DNA from: Chitinophaga varians
GTDB lineage: Bacteria; Bacteroidota; Bacteroidia; Chitinophagales; Chitinophagaceae
NCBI RefSeq assembly: GCF_014529945.1
Contig: NZ_JACVFB010000010.1
Span: 182,937 to 246,936 of the forward strand
DNA: 64,000 nt
Direction of reading: 5' to 3'
The notes beneath the pieces were generated by a model. The model searched no databases. It was given only the letters and a program-made list of their open reading frames with translations, and was not told where the DNA came from. The first letter of the stretch is position 1. Each line of letters opens with the position of its first letter. Below are positions 14,501-19,449 of the stretch, piece by piece. Made by a program: the position numbers and the translations under genes.

Positions 14501-16304
14501 GATCAACATGTATGGTATTACGGAAACAACCGTCCACGTAACGTATAAGGAAATGGGCGCGGATACCCTGAATGGTGAGGCCAGCAATATTGGTAAGCCT
14601 ATACCCACACTTAGCTGCTATATATTGGACGCGCACGGAAACCTGCTGCCGGCGGGAATAGCAGGAGAGTTGTATGTAGGAGGGGCCGGGTTGTCCCGCG
14701 GATACCTGAACAGGGAGCAATTAACAAAGGACAGATTCATTGCAGACCCTTTCAGCGGGAACGTTGGTGCAAGGCTATATAAAACGGGTGATCTCGCCAG
14801 ATGGTTACCGGATGGAAATCTGGAATATCTGGGCCGCCTGGATGACCAGGTGAAGATACGCGGATATCGCATAGAGTTAGGCGAAATAGCAGCTGCGATG
14901 TCAACAGTCGCAGGTGTGACGCAGTGCGCATTAGTGGCCAGGGAAGATGCAAATGGTCATAAACGTTTGATAGGTTATGTGGTAATGGAGCAGGCGTTTG
15001 ACCAGCAGGCTATATCGGAGTTCCTGCATGCGAGACTGCCGGAATATATGGTCCCCTCTCTGATCGTAGCACTGGACGCGCTGCCGCTCACCAGTAATGG
15101 AAAAGTAGACAGAAAGAAGTTGCCCGAGCCGGATATTACCGGATTAATCCATGAGTATATACCGCCCCGTAATGAAACAGAGCAACTGCTGGCGGATATC
15201 TGGCAGGTACTGCTGGGGGTGGAACGTATAGGCGTGTCCGATAATTTCTTTACACTGGGCGGTCATTCATTGCTGGTGATGCGACTGGTATCGGATATCA
15301 GGATAGGACTGACGATGGAAATATCATTTAAAGATATATTCAATTATCCCACCATTGCATCATTGTCCGTGGTACTCCGGCAGCGGATGGCGGAACTTGC
15401 AGCACAAAAAGACAGCGATGCTGAAGCTGCGGCACAACAGGAAAACGGGCACGTACGGCTGTTGAACAAGGGCGCCAAAGAAACATCGATATTCCTGGTG
15501 CCGGGAGCAGTAGGCGTAGTGGATGCTTATGAGGAACTGGCTGCCGCTTTAAACGACACCGGTGCGGTGTATGGACTATTAATGCAGGGCGTGCTGGAAG
15601 GAGAAAAGCCGCTGGACAACCTGGAAGCGGTGGCAGATCAGAACATCACCTGGATGAAACAGGTGCAGCCGCAGGGACCTTACCGCTTAATAGGGCATTC
15701 CTTTGGCGTGCGGGTGGTATATGAAATGGTAAAGCTGCTCGAAGCAAGGGGAGAAGTGGCCGATTTGGTGGTGTTGCTCGATTCCAGTGCTGCGATAGAA
15801 GATGTGGATGAAGCTATCAGGTCCATGCAAAGGGATATAGAAGGTATTGAGGTGCTGGAATATGTACTGGGGATACTCGGGCATTATAATATCATCCCGC
15901 AACCGCACCCCGAATGGGTGGCTGAGCTAAGGGCCATGGCGGAACAGCTAAAAGCTAATGAATCAATAGCATTGAAAGGTGTATTACATTTTATCCTTGA
16001 TTTTATAAAAGATAAGATAGAAAAGAAACATGTTGCCTCCATGTTCAGATTGTTTGAATTGCGGCTGAACAACATGTTTATGCATTATACAACTATTACC
16101 GGTAAAGTAAATGCCACCTTGACAGTAGTGAGGGCCACAGAAAATATAAGGGAGGAGAATGATGACGCGCTGGGCTGGAGCGAACATGCGGCGGAGATAA
16201 AGCTGGTCACCATTGAGGGAGATCATGGTTCGATGCTGGAAAACGAAAATGCGGAAATATTATCCCGGCAGTTACAACAACAATTAAAGGCGCTGATACC
16301 ATAA
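2529..16304 (+). CDS. Four-module NRPS with thioesterase: docking-(C-A-T)x4-TE
   Basis: A 4591-residue terminal synthetase. Residues 1-62 resemble a TubC N-terminal docking domain. The order is C (86-525), A (540-1040), T (Ser1084), C (1140-1580), A (1590-2085), T (Ser2131), C (2185-2640), A (2645-3145), T (Ser3189), C (3245-3690), A (3700-4200), T (Ser4247), TE (4305-4591). All C domains keep HHxxxD; the following residue is A, G, E and G in turn. Specificity codes read by eye are DLTKIGHIGK (close to the Asp code DLTKVGHIGK), DILALGVIWK (Gly-like, weak), DLTKIGHIGK (Asp) and DFWNIGMVHK (exact textbook Thr code). The TE has GHSFG with Ser4391, Asp4418 and His4566, and should release or cyclise the peptide. 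No epimerase domain is present. Predicted tail of the product: X-Asp-(Gly)-Asp-Thr. A SyrP-like hydroxylase follows 41 bp downstream and probably modifies Asp. Confidence 0.97.
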   Translation: MTVVKLLDVIDLLERANDNGIRISFVDNKLVTQAPVGKKIDASLLRELKENKDHLISYFKEHIQHDSGISIKESILSSAERITTDVPLSYSQQRLWFVDQLEGSVQYHIPRVLRLKGQLHIAALARSFQAIINRHDVLRTVIAEKDGVAYQRVLDRDGWQLAVIDEPAYKEDATALRAYLESVISAPFNLSGDHMLRAHLICLSTDEYILVVTLHHIASDAWSFGIIVRELTSLYRAFVEGRTPELPPLRIQYADYAIWQRTYLSGDILERKLDYWKRKLSGTATLQLPADYMRPATPGTNGGSVALNLDADLSVRIKQLSQQQDTTLFMTLLTAFKVLLYRYSGQDDICVGCSTAERLQKEVEELIGFFVNMLALRSDLSNNPSFVSLLQQVKETTLGAYEHQDVSFEKVVEAVAKDREGSRNPLFDIMFVLQQEPDDPEFPLGDVLLSEEPLESNTTRFDMVFLVIEQTNDLRVVVEYSRDLYSEATIRRMIAHFEQLLLSVVNNPLQQIGSLQMLTPGEVRELTMPGVAGNGKAVSIREKTIVDLFEAQTDATPEAVALRFENDSMTYRELDDRANQLAHYLRGQGVTVDTPVPVCVESSLDMIVGILGVLKAGGAYVPIDPDFPADRIAYMLADTQATTVVSSNACRDKIPATAAVLSLDGGPDKIAEFPKTRSSAVAAPEHLVYVIYTSGSTGNPKGVMITHGNLADYLSGLKEALPLKDCRSFALLSSIATDLGNTVLYGSLLTGGCLHLFSKAAASDGDLLHDYFAQQQIDCIKIVPSHWKALSATGKLLLPVKILIFGGEALTTAVTNSIRSSGAGCMVVNHYGPTETTIGKLLHIIRPAADYQQTIPIGKPFSDTCVYVLDRNGQLCPVGIPGELYIGGSGVAAGYLNKEELTRERFMANPFITGTQGKLYRTGDIVKYLPDGNIVFIGRGDSQVKINGYRVEPGEIERVLNQCSLVRHGIIIVKEDSFGQSQLAAYVIPAGVPDRNGIYAYLKAHLPVYMLPASLTSQESFPMLANGKVDLKALSGTAAGLPLTDNYTAPRNDMEQMLADRWQALLGVERVGIHDDFFSLGGHSLLAMRLIFALRQSLQVELSIRAIFNFPTIAALAEHLHGYNKQWQLPPVEAAERPAKIPLSYSQERLWFIDHLEGSVQYHIPAVLKLNGHLHPEGLAYALKTIVNRHEVLRTQIIEEAGIAYQQVRDQDGWQLEIISERAYLENGTSLESYVQSLIAVPFDLSRDHMLRAQLIVLGEAAHILVVTMHHIASDGWSTGIIVKELMELYDAYIGNRAAQLLPLPIQYADYAIWQRKQLSEAVLADKLSYWKDKLTGVATLALPVDFARPVAAGVHGGTVSFNLDSELSEQIRKLSQQQGTTLFMTLLAAFKLLLYRYSGQEDICVGSPIAGRTQKEVEGLVGCFVNTLALRSEIKVNLSFVSLLQQVKQTTLGAYDHQEVPFEKVVEAVVKERDLGRSPLFQVMFAVENAPEVPELHLGEVIISGALAENTTAQYDLAFSVVEEKGHLRVNIVYRMDLFREDTIMRMKGHFEQLLLSVVRTPGARIDTLAMLTSAEEQQLLTSFNATTAAYPEDKIFADLFATQASLHPAAIAVVYEDHSLTYQELDERSNQVARYLSNLGVKADSLVPVCIDRSADMLVVLLGIMKAGGAYVPLDPDYPRERISYMLKDSGSSIVVSSLAHQHKIKAAGITPVLLDEVGNEIAQQPVTPLTLTAKPDHLAYVIYTSGSTGTPKGVMIEHQSLLNFLLSMKDRLDLPAAISLLAVTTYCFDIAYLELYLPLLTGGKVIIASKSAAADGFKLASALSHHRPTHMQATPATWQMLLEAGWENREGVTILAGGEAVPVALKDRLVQLSDQKVWNVYGPTEATIWATIKELKLDEKITIGRPLSNTAAYILDGSGRPVPVGVPGQLCIGGVQVARGYLNRPELTKEKFISNPFKPGERLYFTGDQARWLPDGTIEYLGRVDDQVKIRGYRVEPGEIESVVSQYPGVKQAVVVARTDNSGYRHLVCYVVGEEGIDRSGLLSWLQDRLPVYMVPSQLVLLDKLPLTANGKVDKKSLPDPGGAALLRSEYVAPRNETEQALAGIWQSLLGIERIGIYDNFFELGGHSLLAMRLLAAMRQQLQETVSIRSLFLHPVIASLAGYLRGTPDGLQLPAIEAATRPVYIPLSFSQERLWFIDQLEGSVQYHIPAVLRMKGALSEEGLAYALRTIVNRHEVLRTVIRQSDDEGGITYQWIMDKDQWQLEVTEAPVYKEEEAGLQAYISSLIAAPFDLSADHMLRARLVRLSADEHILVATLHHIASDEWSAGIIVKELIALYNAYTDNVIAPLAALPVQYADYAIWQRTYLSGAVLEEKLDYWKNKLSGTETLRLPADYVRPAVQSMQGGSVSFSLRPDVSAQVRKLSQEQGTTLFMTLLAAFKVLLYRYSNQTDICVGSSTAARQQQEVEGLVGFFVNTLALRSDLSGNPSFLSFLQQVKETTLGAYEHQDVPFEKVVEAVVKDRDAGRSPLFQAMFVMQQAPEAPELRLGEVVLSGESLNAVSAKFDITFFVVEENNELRINVVYRTDLFREDTMLRMGEHYQQLLAAVVADLEKPVGTLSILTPAEQQQLQEGFNMCEIAYPHHQTIIDLFREKVVAAPAAIALVMEDKEMTYATLDERSDQLAHYLQQQGVTAGALVPLCMERSLEMMIGILGILKAGAAYVPIDPDYLSSGDRVRYMLEDTRATVMVSSRACRSGLPVNEGMKVVALDADWEMISHAPVPVVAITPAPGDLVYVIYTSGSTGMPKGVMVTHRNLTDYLYGLYAALPLAACQSFALLSSIATDLGNTVLYGALAMGKTLHLFSKETASDSEKLQEYFTLHPIDCIKVVPSHWKALSASGSLLLPQQLLIFGGESLSTEVVNSIRASGSSCIVANHYGPTETTIGKLLHQVQDNGAYGQVIPVGKPFSNTRIYVLDPLGQLCPIGVPGELFIGGDGVALGYLNNPGLTDSRFIPDPFLPATAASIYRTGDMVKWLPDGNILFIGRADDQVKIRGYRVEPGEVERVLQQYEQVDQCVVVAVEDNNGNKRLAAYVIGNSVPDSESIVAYLKAHLPEYMIPSVFVAMEAFPMLPNGKIDKKALPDPEGLASVGYTAPVSATECLLAAIWSRLLEVERVGIHDDFFELGGHSLLAIRLVSAIRKELKVEVSIGDVFDYPTIAFLSAQLENRSDVAVVPAIITRNRPELIPLSYSQERLWFIDQLEGSIQYHVPVALKLKGKLNRDALSFALQTIVNRHEVLRTVVMERDGMPWQQVMDKDSWQLTVIEGIVFKDEATLQSYMQSLVAAPFNLRADHMLRAHLIRLSADDEEYVLLVTLHHIASDGWSNGMMVNELKALYLAYEEGRTVPLAPLHIQYVDYAMWQREYLTGDLLDKKLQYWKDKLTGVAQLQLPADYARPATQSTRGASRRFRLDKELSAQLQALSRQQDVTIFMTLLAAFNVLLYRYSGQEDICIGTPAAGRTQQELEELIGFFINTLALRTDLGDQPSFVSLLQQVKRTTLSAYEHQEVPFEKVVEAVVKERDLSRSPLFQVMFVMQNTPDEQELELGNLQLSPLNTGHVTAQFDLTVSMEESAAGLSGNMIYCADLFSAATIDRMIAHFEQLLRAVVKSPASHIGALPMLTSAEEHQLLVEFNNTSAGYPKDKTITDFFAAQVALTPEATAVVAGEDSLTYRELNTRANQLAHYLRSQGVQADTLVPICIERSVEMIVGILGILKAGGAYVPIDPDYPAERISFMLEDTAAKWTVSSRECAHVLDNVGSAELILLDEDWPEISQFSGDNPSHVILPRHLAYVIYTSGSTGKPKGVLIEHYNVVRLFETDTPLYDFNNNDVWTMFHSFCFDFSVWEMYGALLYGGKLVVISKEVARDPVAFGAILLKEKVTVLNQTPGAFYTLQESLLRSAMPLQIRYVIFGGEALIPGKLKVWKETYPDGKLINMYGITETTVHVTYKEMGADTLNGEASNIGKPIPTLSCYILDAHGNLLPAGIAGELYVGGAGLSRGYLNREQLTKDRFIADPFSGNVGARLYKTGDLARWLPDGNLEYLGRLDDQVKIRGYRIELGEIAAAMSTVAGVTQCALVAREDANGHKRLIGYVVMEQAFDQQAISEFLHARLPEYMVPSLIVALDALPLTSNGKVDRKKLPEPDITGLIHEYIPPRNETEQLLADIWQVLLGVERIGVSDNFFTLGGHSLLVMRLVSDIRIGLTMEISFKDIFNYPTIASLSVVLRQRMAELAAQKDSDAEAAAQQENGHVRLLNKGAKETSIFLVPGAVGVVDAYEELAAALNDTGAVYGLLMQGVLEGEKPLDNLEAVADQNITWMKQVQPQGPYRLIGHSFGVRVVYEMVKLLEARGEVADLVVLLDSSAAIEDVDEAIRSMQRDIEGIEVLEYVLGILGHYNIIPQPHPEWVAELRAMAEQLKANESIALKGVLHFILDFIKDKIEKKHVASMFRLFELRLNNMFMHYTTITGKVNATLTVVRATENIREENDDALGWSEHAAEIKLVTIEGDHGSMLENENAEILSRQLQQQLKALIP

Positions 16305-16345
16305 CCGGCACATCAATTAAACCACTAAACCAATACATCAGTAAT

Positions 16346-17377
16346 ATGGAAAATACAGTCTCCTCCACTATAGTAAATGATCATACCGTTGTGAAAACAC
16401 CTTTTAATAAGAACAGCGACCAGGTTTTACCACTACTGATCACTCCTGCTCACAGCGGGGGGGATCTGATCTCCTGGATGAATGCCCACCGTGAAGAATT
16501 TGAGCGGGATTTGATGCATTATGGCGGTATTTTATTGCGTGGATTCAATGTTGATGCTGTAAAGGATTTCAATGCTTTTATGGAGTGTTTTAATACAACG
16601 CCACTGCCATATATGTTCAGGTCGTCTCCCCGGAAGGAATTGGATGATCATCTCAAAAATATTTACACTTCCACTATTTACCCGAGTGAACGTACCATCA
16701 ATATGCATAATGAAACTTCTTACAGCCGGATATGGGGCCGTAAGATTGTTTTCTGTTGTATTACGCCTGCGGCAGAAGGGGGACAGACGCCCATTGCAGA
16801 TTCCAGGCGCGTGTTGAAAGACATTGACCCGGCCCTGACAGCTGAATTCAGGGCAAAAGGTGTCAAATACCGGCGGAATTTGTTGCCCGATCTGGGCATG
16901 CCATGGCAGGAGGTATTTCAGACCAATGATGTGAAGGTAATGGAAGCTACCTGCCAAAAGTATAACATCGATTATGAATTTGTGGGAAAAGATCACCTGA
17001 TTATTGAATGGGTAAAGGATGCCATTTGCAGACACCCGGTTACCGGGGAGGAAACATGGTTCAACCACGTTTTTTTCTTTCATCGTTTTTCCCGCTATGA
17101 AGAACTGGGGTTGCCACATCATGAATTTTTTCCTGCCGAATTCCTCACTTCGGAAACGTTTTTCGGAGATGGCAGTGAAATTTCTTCTGCGGCCTACAAG
17201 GAGATCAGGCAGGCCTATCAGAAGAATATCATCGCATTCCCCTATGAGAAAGGGGATATCATTTTTCTCGATAACATGCTGACTGCGCATGGCCGTTATC
17301 CCTACAAAGGAGAGCGTACCATTGCTACGGCCATCATCGAGGCGGCCTACGATAGTGATAATATCCGGAATATCTAA
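16346..17377 (+). CDS. TauD/SyrP-family Fe(II)/2-oxoglutarate dioxygenase, putative aspartyl beta-hydroxylase
   Basis: A 343-residue TauD-fold enzyme. The facial triad is visible as His121 and Glu123 (MHNETSYS) and distal His315 (TAHGR), with Arg324 (GERTI) placed to bind 2-oxoglutarate. The NETSYS and GGQTPIADSR stretches resemble the SyrP branch, which beta-hydroxylates carrier-bound aspartate in NRPS pathways. This fits the two Asp-like adenylation domains encoded immediately upstream, so I infer 3-hydroxy-Asp at one or both positions. The gene starts 41 bp after the NRPS stop, no promoter is evident in the gap, and an intrinsic terminator follows about 100 bp after its stop, so it should be the last gene of the NRPS operon. 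Related subfamilies hydroxylate Asn, Arg or free amino acids, so the substrate is inferred. Confidence 0.9.
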   Translation: MENTVSSTIVNDHTVVKTPFNKNSDQVLPLLITPAHSGGDLISWMNAHREEFERDLMHYGGILLRGFNVDAVKDFNAFMECFNTTPLPYMFRSSPRKELDDHLKNIYTSTIYPSERTINMHNETSYSRIWGRKIVFCCITPAAEGGQTPIADSRRVLKDIDPALTAEFRAKGVKYRRNLLPDLGMPWQEVFQTNDVKVMEATCQKYNIDYEFVGKDHLIIEWVKDAICRHPVTGEETWFNHVFFFHRFSRYEELGLPHHEFFPAEFLTSETFFGDGSEISSAAYKEIRQAYQKNIIAFPYEKGDIIFLDNMLTAHGRYPYKGERTIATAIIEAAYDSDNIRNI

Positions 17378-17476
17378 GGCAAAAAAGTGCGAATAGCGCA
17401 TGAATATAAGGGTCCGTTCAATCGGGCCGGGAGTGGATATAGTTCGAATATAAAATATTGATAATTAGTTTTTGGT

Positions 17477-17513
17477 AAAACGGCTTGTAAGCAGGAAGCT
17501 ACAAGCCGTTTTT
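17477..17513 (+). terminator. Intrinsic terminator of the NRPS operon
   Basis: A perfect 13-bp inverted repeat (AAAACGGCTTGTA at 17477-17489, complement at 17500-17512) encloses a 10-nt loop and runs into a T-rich stretch (TTTTTATTTTTTAT). It lies about 100 nt after the hydroxylase stop codon and marks the end of the NRPS transcription unit. Confidence 0.9.
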
Positions 17514-18064
17514 ATTTTTTATCTCTTTTAGCAGGGAGGTAAATAAAACGTGTATTCTTTACAGTTATACCGGTATTGGCTGATGGGATCGTTCTCTGCC
17601 GAATGTTATTAAAAAAGAAGATGATGAAATAATCCCTGTTATTGCTCTTTTTGATGATACTATTTTATTTACAATTTCAAAATATATGTATCTCTGAACT
17701 TATTTTTCAGTGAGTTTGTTTATGTTGCCGTTTTATGTTGTCTGCTAAGGTGCGTGAATAGCCTTGCTATGGATGCTTTCCGACATTTTTTGACGTGTGT
17801 TGAAGTAGTGGTAATATCGGTGTGTAGCGGATAGTCATGTTTCCTCACTTTGTAACAGTAAAAGTGTATGGATGCTGAAATGATTTGTGGGTGAGCATTT
17901 CAGGGTATTGTGTGGTTAAACGTTTATTATTATTGTCTGCATAGAGAAAATGTATCTGTTAAAAATAGATGTTGTGCGTTATAATTAGTGCGGTCTGAAA
18001 ACCGCTACAGTATTGGCTTTTATGTAAAGCAATTATTAACTCTTAAATCTTTCCTGATAAATTT

Positions 18065-18094
18065 TTTGGCAATAGAATTTTTTTTATATCTTTA
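18065..18094 (+). promoter_or_regulatory. Candidate Bacteroidota-type promoter of the PKS operon
   Basis: TTTG at 18065-18068 is followed after 18 nt by TATCTTTA at 18087-18094. This resembles the -33 TTTG / -7 TAnnTTTG signature of Bacteroidota sigma factors, with one mismatch in the last base. Transcription would begin near 18100, giving a leader of about 630 nt before the NusG-like gene. It is the best match I found in this intergenic region; the T-rich context makes a chance match possible. Confidence 0.45.
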
Positions 18095-18220
18095 TTAAAT
18101 AAGTAACTTCAGTATCGATTGGATCATCCAGTGTGGTAGTGTAGCATAAAAAGTTCTTCATGCCAGAACGATTAAACATTGGAGATCACTGATGCCGAAA
18201 GGCTAGGCGCTGGGCCGGCT

Positions 18221-18259
18221 ATTCTACTGTCACAGACTCCCCGTTACATCAGGTAGAAT
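18221..18259 (+). promoter_or_regulatory. Leader stem (7 bp)
   Basis: ATTCTAC at 18221-18227 pairs perfectly with GTAGAAT at 18253-18259 across a 25-nt loop, within the proposed untranslated leader. It could be part of a larger leader RNA fold. No known riboswitch consensus is recognisable. Confidence 0.35.
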
Positions 18260-18472
18260 GGTGCACATAAATGGTTGCGGTTTCCGGATCACCACAGGTG
18301 TTTTCCCTGTTGCATGAAGCTGTACCGATTGAATGTTACAGCATATATTGAAGAACCTTTAGTCAAGGCAGCAATGCTAATTGACCAAGCGAAGCCATGC
18401 AGGACGACTAACCATAGTTGAAGCTGCTTTTTACTACTGTTACCTGTAAAGTCACTGTGCTGATAGCATCAT

Positions 18473-18569
18473 TTTACCGGATAGCAAAACCTACAACAGC
18501 AGGACACCCTGACTCAGGTAAACTTACGGGTTTACCGGATGAACTTTACAGTAAAACGAAACCTACAAC
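18473..18569 (+). repeat. Duplicated pair of short blocks in the PKS leader
   Basis: TTTACCGGAT occurs at 18473-18482 and 18531-18540, and AAACCTACAAC at 18487-18497 and 18559-18569, in the same order. The second TTTACCGGAT overlaps the 3' arm of the hairpin at 18517-18536. The arrangement looks like a degenerate tandem duplication in the leader RNA or DNA. Confidence 0.5.
18517..18536 (+). promoter_or_regulatory. Small perfect hairpin in the leader, possible antiterminator recruitment element
   Basis: GGTAAAC (18517-18523) and GTTTACC (18530-18536) form a perfect 7-bp stem with the 6-nt loop TTACGG. Specialised NusG proteins such as RfaH and LoaP recognise small hairpins in the 5' leader of their target operons, and this one lies about 190 nt upstream of a NusG paralogue. 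The function is inferred. Confidence 0.4.
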
Positions 18570-18687
18570 GATTGCATGTAATCCGCCATTGCGGGCCGGT
18601 TCCTAACCAGAAAGGCTTTGCGATACTATGGACCCGTATCAGTTGAAGTTGATTAACTCAAATAACCAAGCGAAATTGTTAGATACC

Positions 18688-18723
18688 GAACCCTGTAATT
18701 TTCCATCGAACCTGTAAATTTCC
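18688..18723 (+). repeat. Direct repeat abutting the NusG-like start codon
   Basis: Two near-identical copies of GAACC(C)TGTAA(A/T)TTTCC, at 18688-18704 and 18708-18723, lie with a 20-nt period directly before the ATG at 18728. The second copy occupies the ribosome-binding region, so the element could act as an operator or translational control site. No Shine-Dalgarno sequence is present. Confidence 0.5.
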
Positions 18724-18727
18724 TCTA

Positions 18728-19324
18728 ATGTCGAAACCATTCAACGATCGGTCCCAGCCGGATGTGGGATCGGAACCCAACTGGTATGTATTTTACACTG
18801 CGCCAAGAGCTGAAAAAGTCGTACAAAAGGAGCTGTCCAACAGAGGGTATGAAGTTTTCCTGCCCCTTACAAAAACACTCCGCTTCTGGAATAACCGCCA
18901 GAAAAAGATTGTCGAACAGGTGCTGTTTCCAAGCTATATATTTGTCAATACCGAAGAAAGCAGCCTGCATAAAATCTGTCAGGTCCCGAAAGTCGTCATG
19001 TTCATTAACTGTGGTGGCAAACCCTCTAAAATCAACTACAAATGCATTGAGGGCATTAAAAGCATGTTGAATTTGGACCAGGAAGTTTTTATTGAACCCG
19101 GTTTCAGTGAAGGTGAGAACGTACGGATCATCAGCGGCCCGCTGGCAGGGCACGAAGGCGTGCTCCTGAAACAACACTCCAAAACGCGATTCGGTATTCA
19201 GTTGAAAGAAATCAAACAGATGATTTCCATCGATGTGTCCTGGAGCCTTGTCCAGCGGTGCTCTTCGTGGTATTATCTGTTCTTCCTGCCCTGTGTTGAA
19301 AATGTAATTGCCACTTTAAATTGA
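18728..19324 (+). CDS. Specialised NusG paralogue (UpxY/LoaP class), transcription antiterminator
   Basis: A 198-residue protein. Residues 18-110 form a NusG N-terminal domain (NWYVFYTAPRAEK, GYEVFLP, LFPSYIFV, with PKVVMFINCGGKP closing it). Residues about 128-175 match a KOW domain (GENVRIISGPLAGHEG). Bacteroidota carry many such UpxY-type paralogues at the head of capsule and other long operons, where they associate with elongating RNA polymerase and prevent premature termination; LoaP does this for PKS operons in Firmicutes. It is the first gene after a long leader and precedes more than 44 kb of same-strand PKS genes, so cis control of that operon is likely. The last 20 residues (from about 177) are an unusual Cys/aromatic tail beyond the KOW domain. 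Confidence 0.92.
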   Translation: MSKPFNDRSQPDVGSEPNWYVFYTAPRAEKVVQKELSNRGYEVFLPLTKTLRFWNNRQKKIVEQVLFPSYIFVNTEESSLHKICQVPKVVMFINCGGKPSKINYKCIEGIKSMLNLDQEVFIEPGFSEGENVRIISGPLAGHEGVLLKQHSKTRFGIQLKEIKQMISIDVSWSLVQRCSSWYYLFFLPCVENVIATLN

Positions 19325-19347
19325 GAAAACCTAATTCCAACTCATAA

Positions 19348-19377
19348 AACCAGACCGCATACAACATACGTCTGGTT
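19348..19377 (+). promoter_or_regulatory. Hairpin between the NusG-like gene and the first PKS gene
   Basis: AACCAGAC (19348-19355) and GTCTGGTT (19370-19377) form a perfect 8-bp stem with a 14-nt loop in the 125-bp gap. No U-tract follows, so it is not a standard intrinsic terminator. It could be a pause, processing or attenuation site. Confidence 0.45.
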
Positions 19378-19449
19378 ATCCCGCTCTCTCTTATTTGCCG
19401 ACAATTTACGCGTTGATTGCACCCCTTGTCTGAAGTCTGCTGATTTCAG

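Larger units (their letters stand above)
17514..18727 (+). other. Gene-free intergenic region and long 5' leader of the PKS operon
   Basis: About 1.2 kb with no credible gene on either strand. The first half (to about 18060) is AT-rich and featureless apart from the terminator just before it. The second half, downstream of a candidate promoter at 18065-18094, is less AT-rich and contains a 7-bp stem (18221-18227 with 18253-18259), a perfect 7-bp hairpin (18517-18536), two copies each of TTTACCGGAT and AAACCTACAAC, and a direct repeat abutting the start of the NusG-like gene. A leader of this length before a UpxY-type gene is typical of Bacteroidota loci controlled by NusG-paralogue antitermination; that role here is inferred. 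Confidence 0.7.

Noticed and set aside
16532..17401. Long minus-strand open frame (289 codons) opposite the hydroxylase gene
   Set aside because: It is the antisense shadow of a well-supported dioxygenase; it shows no domain or family signature and no regulatory signals of its own.
18190..18330. Possible riboswitch in the leader (GC-rich stems near 18190-18260)
   Set aside because: No consensus of a known class (cobalamin, TPP, SAM) could be matched; kept only as a generic stem.
18418..18606. 62-codon plus-strand frame (TTG start) in the PKS leader
   Set aside because: It has a non-ATG start, no ribosome-binding site and no recognisable features, and it overlaps the hairpin and repeats; more likely untranslated leader than a leader peptide.
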